Part shown: one piece after another, positions 6,482 to 8,435 of the stretch
How the letters are laid out: each line of letters opens with the position of its first letter
Numbering within the stretch: position 1 is the stretch's first letter
DNA from: Planctomycetes bacterium RBG_16_41_13
Lineage (GTDB): Bacteria > Planctomycetota > Brocadiia > Brocadiales > Brocadiaceae
Direction: 5' to 3'
Length of the DNA stretch: 8,435 nucleotides
Assembly (NCBI GenBank): GCA_001828295.1
Contig: MHYI01000195.1
Coordinates: 1-8,435, forward strand
The notes under the pieces: model-generated
Told to the model about the DNA's origin: nothing
What the model saw: the letters and a program-made list of their open reading frames with translations, nothing else
Database searches by the model: none
Position numbers and translations under genes: made by a program

Positions 6482-6560
6482 CATGCTCTTTCTTTAAAAC
6501 AATTAATTATACAGGTTTTTGCACCTTATAAAACCACACAATTAACGTGAAAGGTAAATT

Positions 6561-6983
6561 ATGCCTTCATCAAGGATAATGATTGTAGAGGATGAGCGAC
6601 AAACAGTTGATACATTAAGGGATTTATTTGAACAATACGGTTATGAAACAGAGGTTGCCCTTAATAGAAATGTAGCGCTGAATATTCTCCAGGAGAGAAA
6701 AATGGATGTTCTTATAATAAGCGAAATGGTTCAGGACATCCCTGGCATAGAAATTATGTACGATATCAGAAAAACAAATAAATCTTTACCCATAATTATG
6801 ATCTGTGAGCAAAAATCAAAACGAGTTGAATCTTCTTTAATGAAGGCCGGAGCAAATATTGTTCTCTCTAAACCTTTAGACCCCATTATTGCAGTGCAAA
6901 CTATCGATAATTTGTTAAAGATGAAATATATCGCCGAAAACATAAAACCGAAAAAACGTAAAACCTCTCTAAAAAAGAAATAA
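6561..6983 (+). CDS. Stand-alone response-regulator receiver protein with degenerate phospho-site
   Basis: A 140-residue single CheY-like receiver domain without an output domain. The fold markers are present: the acidic pair E10-D11 (MIVEDE), the PGIEIM loop at 61-66, PIIMIC at 77-82, and K104-P105 (LSKPL). Alignment by motif puts Ser54 (DVLIISEMVQ) where the phosphorylated aspartate should be, and Cys82 where the switch Thr/Ser is usual. It probably cannot be phosphorylated in the normal way and may act as a pseudo-receiver or protein-binding module. The tail from about 129 is lysine-rich (KPKKRKTSLKKK) and could contact nucleic acid or a membrane surface. A GAAAGG ribosome binding site supports the ATG. 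The DacB-type gene starts 35 bases downstream on the same strand, so an operon is likely. Confidence 0.88.
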   Translation: MPSSRIMIVEDERQTVDTLRDLFEQYGYETEVALNRNVALNILQERKMDVLIISEMVQDIPGIEIMYDIRKTNKSLPIIMICEQKSKRVESSLMKAGANIVLSKPLDPIIAVQTIDNLLKMKYIAENIKPKKRKTSLKKK

Positions 6984-7018
6984 CTTTTCTCTCCCAATTT
7001 TTCATACCAATACGATTT

Positions 7019-8435
7019 ATGTTTCTATTTCAACGGTTATTGCATTTTTATATGAGAAGTTGCATAATTTTTATTGCCTTATTCATCTGTTTAACGTTGC
7101 CAGTCAAAGGAATCAAGGCTGAACCAACGCATCTCAATGAACAAATCAGGAATATTTTACAGAAATATTTATTAAAAAATGCACACTGTGGAATCAGCGT
7201 TGTATCTCTAAAAACGAATACCCCTGTCGTTAATTACCAAAGTAACGATTTATTCATGGTTGCATCTAATATGAAACTTGCAACAACCGCAACCGCATTG
7301 GAATATTTAGGGACAGATTTTAAATACAATACCTCCGTTGAAGCAGATGGGAATATAACGGGCAATGGAACACTTGAAGGCAACATTATCATCAGGGGAA
7401 GCGGCGATCCAAATCTATCGGGAAGATTTTACAATAGCAATATTTTAACTATTCCAAATGCATGGTTACATGCAATAAAAAATCTAGGCATACAAAAAAT
7501 TACAGGGGATATTGTCGCAGATGACTCAATCTTTGACCGCAATTATATCAACGATGCCTGGCCAAAAAACCAATTGCATGAGTGGTATTGTGCGCCCACC
7601 AGTGGTTTATCATTTAATGACAATTGCATTGATATTATTTTCGTTCCCCGGAATAACGTAAATAAAAAAGTCGCGCTGTTAATTGAACCGAACACTTCGT
7701 TTGTCACTATCTATAACGAGTGTATTTATACTTCTGAAGAGAAACAACATGCGTATTCCATTTATCGAAAACCCGGAACGAACGATATTTATGTTAAGGG
7801 GAAATTTTGGACGAACGCTTCTCAGAAACGGGAGTGGGTAAGTGTGCACAGTCCATCACTCTATCTTGTAACACTTTTTAAAGAAATGCTTGAAAATAGC
7901 GGTATATCTGTCCTTGGAACTGTTCGATTAATTAATGAAAACGACCGGAAATCATATTCAAATAAACCTATTAAAATAGCCCAAACCATTTCCACAATGG
8001 AACAATCTATTCACGTCACAAACAAACGAAGCCAAAATTTCTATGCGGAACAAATAATAAAAACATTGGGAGCACATATAAGAGGCTGTGGCAATACAGA
8101 AGACGGTTTACAAGTTATTAGCGCTTTCATGGGAAAATTAGGCTTTGACAGTGTAGAGTACAAAATACGGGACGGGTCTGGTTTGTCAAAAGAAAACAAA
8201 CTCTCACCCAATATGATAACTACTCTTTTATCGTATATGAATACACACAAACACGGCGAAGTGTTTTGCGACTCACTTCCAATTTCAGGCATAGATGGCG
8301 GACTTCACCGCCGTATGGCATCTCTGCAATATAAGGGTAAAATTCATGCAAAAACCGGCTACATTGCCGGCGTTTCGGCACTTTCCGGTTATATTGATAC
8401 CTCTAAAGGCGATAGGCTTGCATTTTCTATTCTTA
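7019..8435 (+). CDS. dacB: D-alanyl-D-alanine carboxypeptidase/endopeptidase, PBP4 (DacB, peptidase S13), 3' partial
   Basis: A serine penicillin-binding protein of the S13 family that trims or cleaves peptidoglycan cross-bridges outside the inner membrane. From the ATG at 7019 the frame is open for 472 codons to the window edge. All three catalytic motifs are present: S83-N-M-K86 (VASNMKLATTATAL), S338-Q-N340 (RSQNFYAEQ) and K445-T-G447 (HAKTGYIAG). The family marks GSGDPNLSG, APTSGLSFND and DGSGLSKENKLSP are also present. The 255-residue spacing between the first two motifs matches E. coli DacB with its inserted domains. A signal peptide is clear: a hydrophobic run IIFIALFICLTLPV ending IKA-EP near residue 34. 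The start could instead be the ATG at 7052 (Met12), which gives a more usual signal peptide; neither has a good ribosome binding site. Only the last few residues should be missing. It lies 35 bases after the receiver gene. Confidence 0.95.
   Translation, partial: MFLFQRLLHFYMRSCIIFIALFICLTLPVKGIKAEPTHLNEQIRNILQKYLLKNAHCGISVVSLKTNTPVVNYQSNDLFMVASNMKLATTATALEYLGTDFKYNTSVEADGNITGNGTLEGNIIIRGSGDPNLSGRFYNSNILTIPNAWLHAIKNLGIQKITGDIVADDSIFDRNYINDAWPKNQLHEWYCAPTSGLSFNDNCIDIIFVPRNNVNKKVALLIEPNTSFVTIYNECIYTSEEKQHAYSIYRKPGTNDIYVKGKFWTNASQKREWVSVHSPSLYLVTLFKEMLENSGISVLGTVRLINENDRKSYSNKPIKIAQTISTMEQSIHVTNKRSQNFYAEQIIKTLGAHIRGCGNTEDGLQVISAFMGKLGFDSVEYKIRDGSGLSKENKLSPNMITTLLSYMNTHKHGEVFCDSLPISGIDGGLHRRMASLQYKGKIHAKTGYIAGVSALSGYIDTSKGDRLAFSIL

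Larger units (their letters stand above)
6197..6560. other. Intergenic region between smpB and the receiver gene
   Basis: No open frame is supported here. It holds two hairpins, described separately at 6308-6327 and 6456-6481, and presumably the promoter of the receiver gene. An AT-rich box CTTATAAAAC about 30 bases before that ATG could be a -10 region, but I see no matching -35. Confidence 0.5.

Noticed and set aside
6197..6560. tmRNA (ssrA) gene next to smpB
   Set aside because: No tRNA-like acceptor ends, no T arm and no tag-peptide frame are visible in the gap.
7864..7890. GTAACACTTTTTAAAG inside dacB as another MITE end
   Set aside because: Only the first bases match, and they encode conserved-looking protein (LVTLFKEML) in an intact frame.
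1..8435. CRISPR array or defence system
   Set aside because: No regularly spaced direct repeats, and no Cas, nuclease, restriction or toxin-antitoxin genes are seen.

Overview
The window is AT-rich bacterial DNA with compact genes. One gene is cut by each edge: a radical-SAM gene on the left and a DacB-type peptidase on the right. The mix of a non-spore-former-type SPL-family radical SAM protein, a multi-PAS diguanylate cyclase, bacterioferritin, SmpB and a DacB-type PBP4 suggests a Gram-negative environmental bacterium. An anammox planctomycete (Candidatus Brocadiales) would fit the composition and gene mix, but no decisive marker is present, so this is a weak inference.

Left part (1-3935). 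A 5'-truncated spore-photoproduct-lyase-family radical SAM gene runs rightward. Its last codons lie inside a 151-bp MITE-like element at 1321-1471. The element has perfect 24-bp terminal inverted repeats starting GTAAC and an 8-bp flanking duplication, AACAAAAC. A smaller palindrome is nested inside it. Facing this gene is a large PAS-PAS-PAS-GAF-GGDEF diguanylate cyclase on the minus strand.

Middle (3936-5752). A bacterioferritin gene lies upstream of the cyclase on the same strand, 136 bp away. It has a strong ribosome binding site and a good promoter candidate that overlaps an AT-only repeat. Then comes about 650 bp without a convincing gene, containing one isolated diverged copy of the MITE end at 4993-5017. 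After it are a tRNA-Leu(CAG) on the minus strand and a further 470-bp AT-rich gap.

Right part (5753-8435). Three genes point rightward: smpB (trans-translation); a stand-alone receiver-domain protein whose phospho-acceptor aspartate is replaced by serine; and, 35 bp after that, an exported DacB/PBP4-type D-Ala-D-Ala carboxypeptidase that is complete through its KTG motif but runs off the window. The last two are probably co-transcribed.

I see no CRISPR array, phage module, defence island or obviously new multi-gene system. The most notable observations are the MITE insertion that rewrote the 3' end of the radical-SAM gene, the degenerate receiver upstream of a cell-wall hydrolase, and the SPL-family protein that lacks the canonical hydrogen-donor cysteine.
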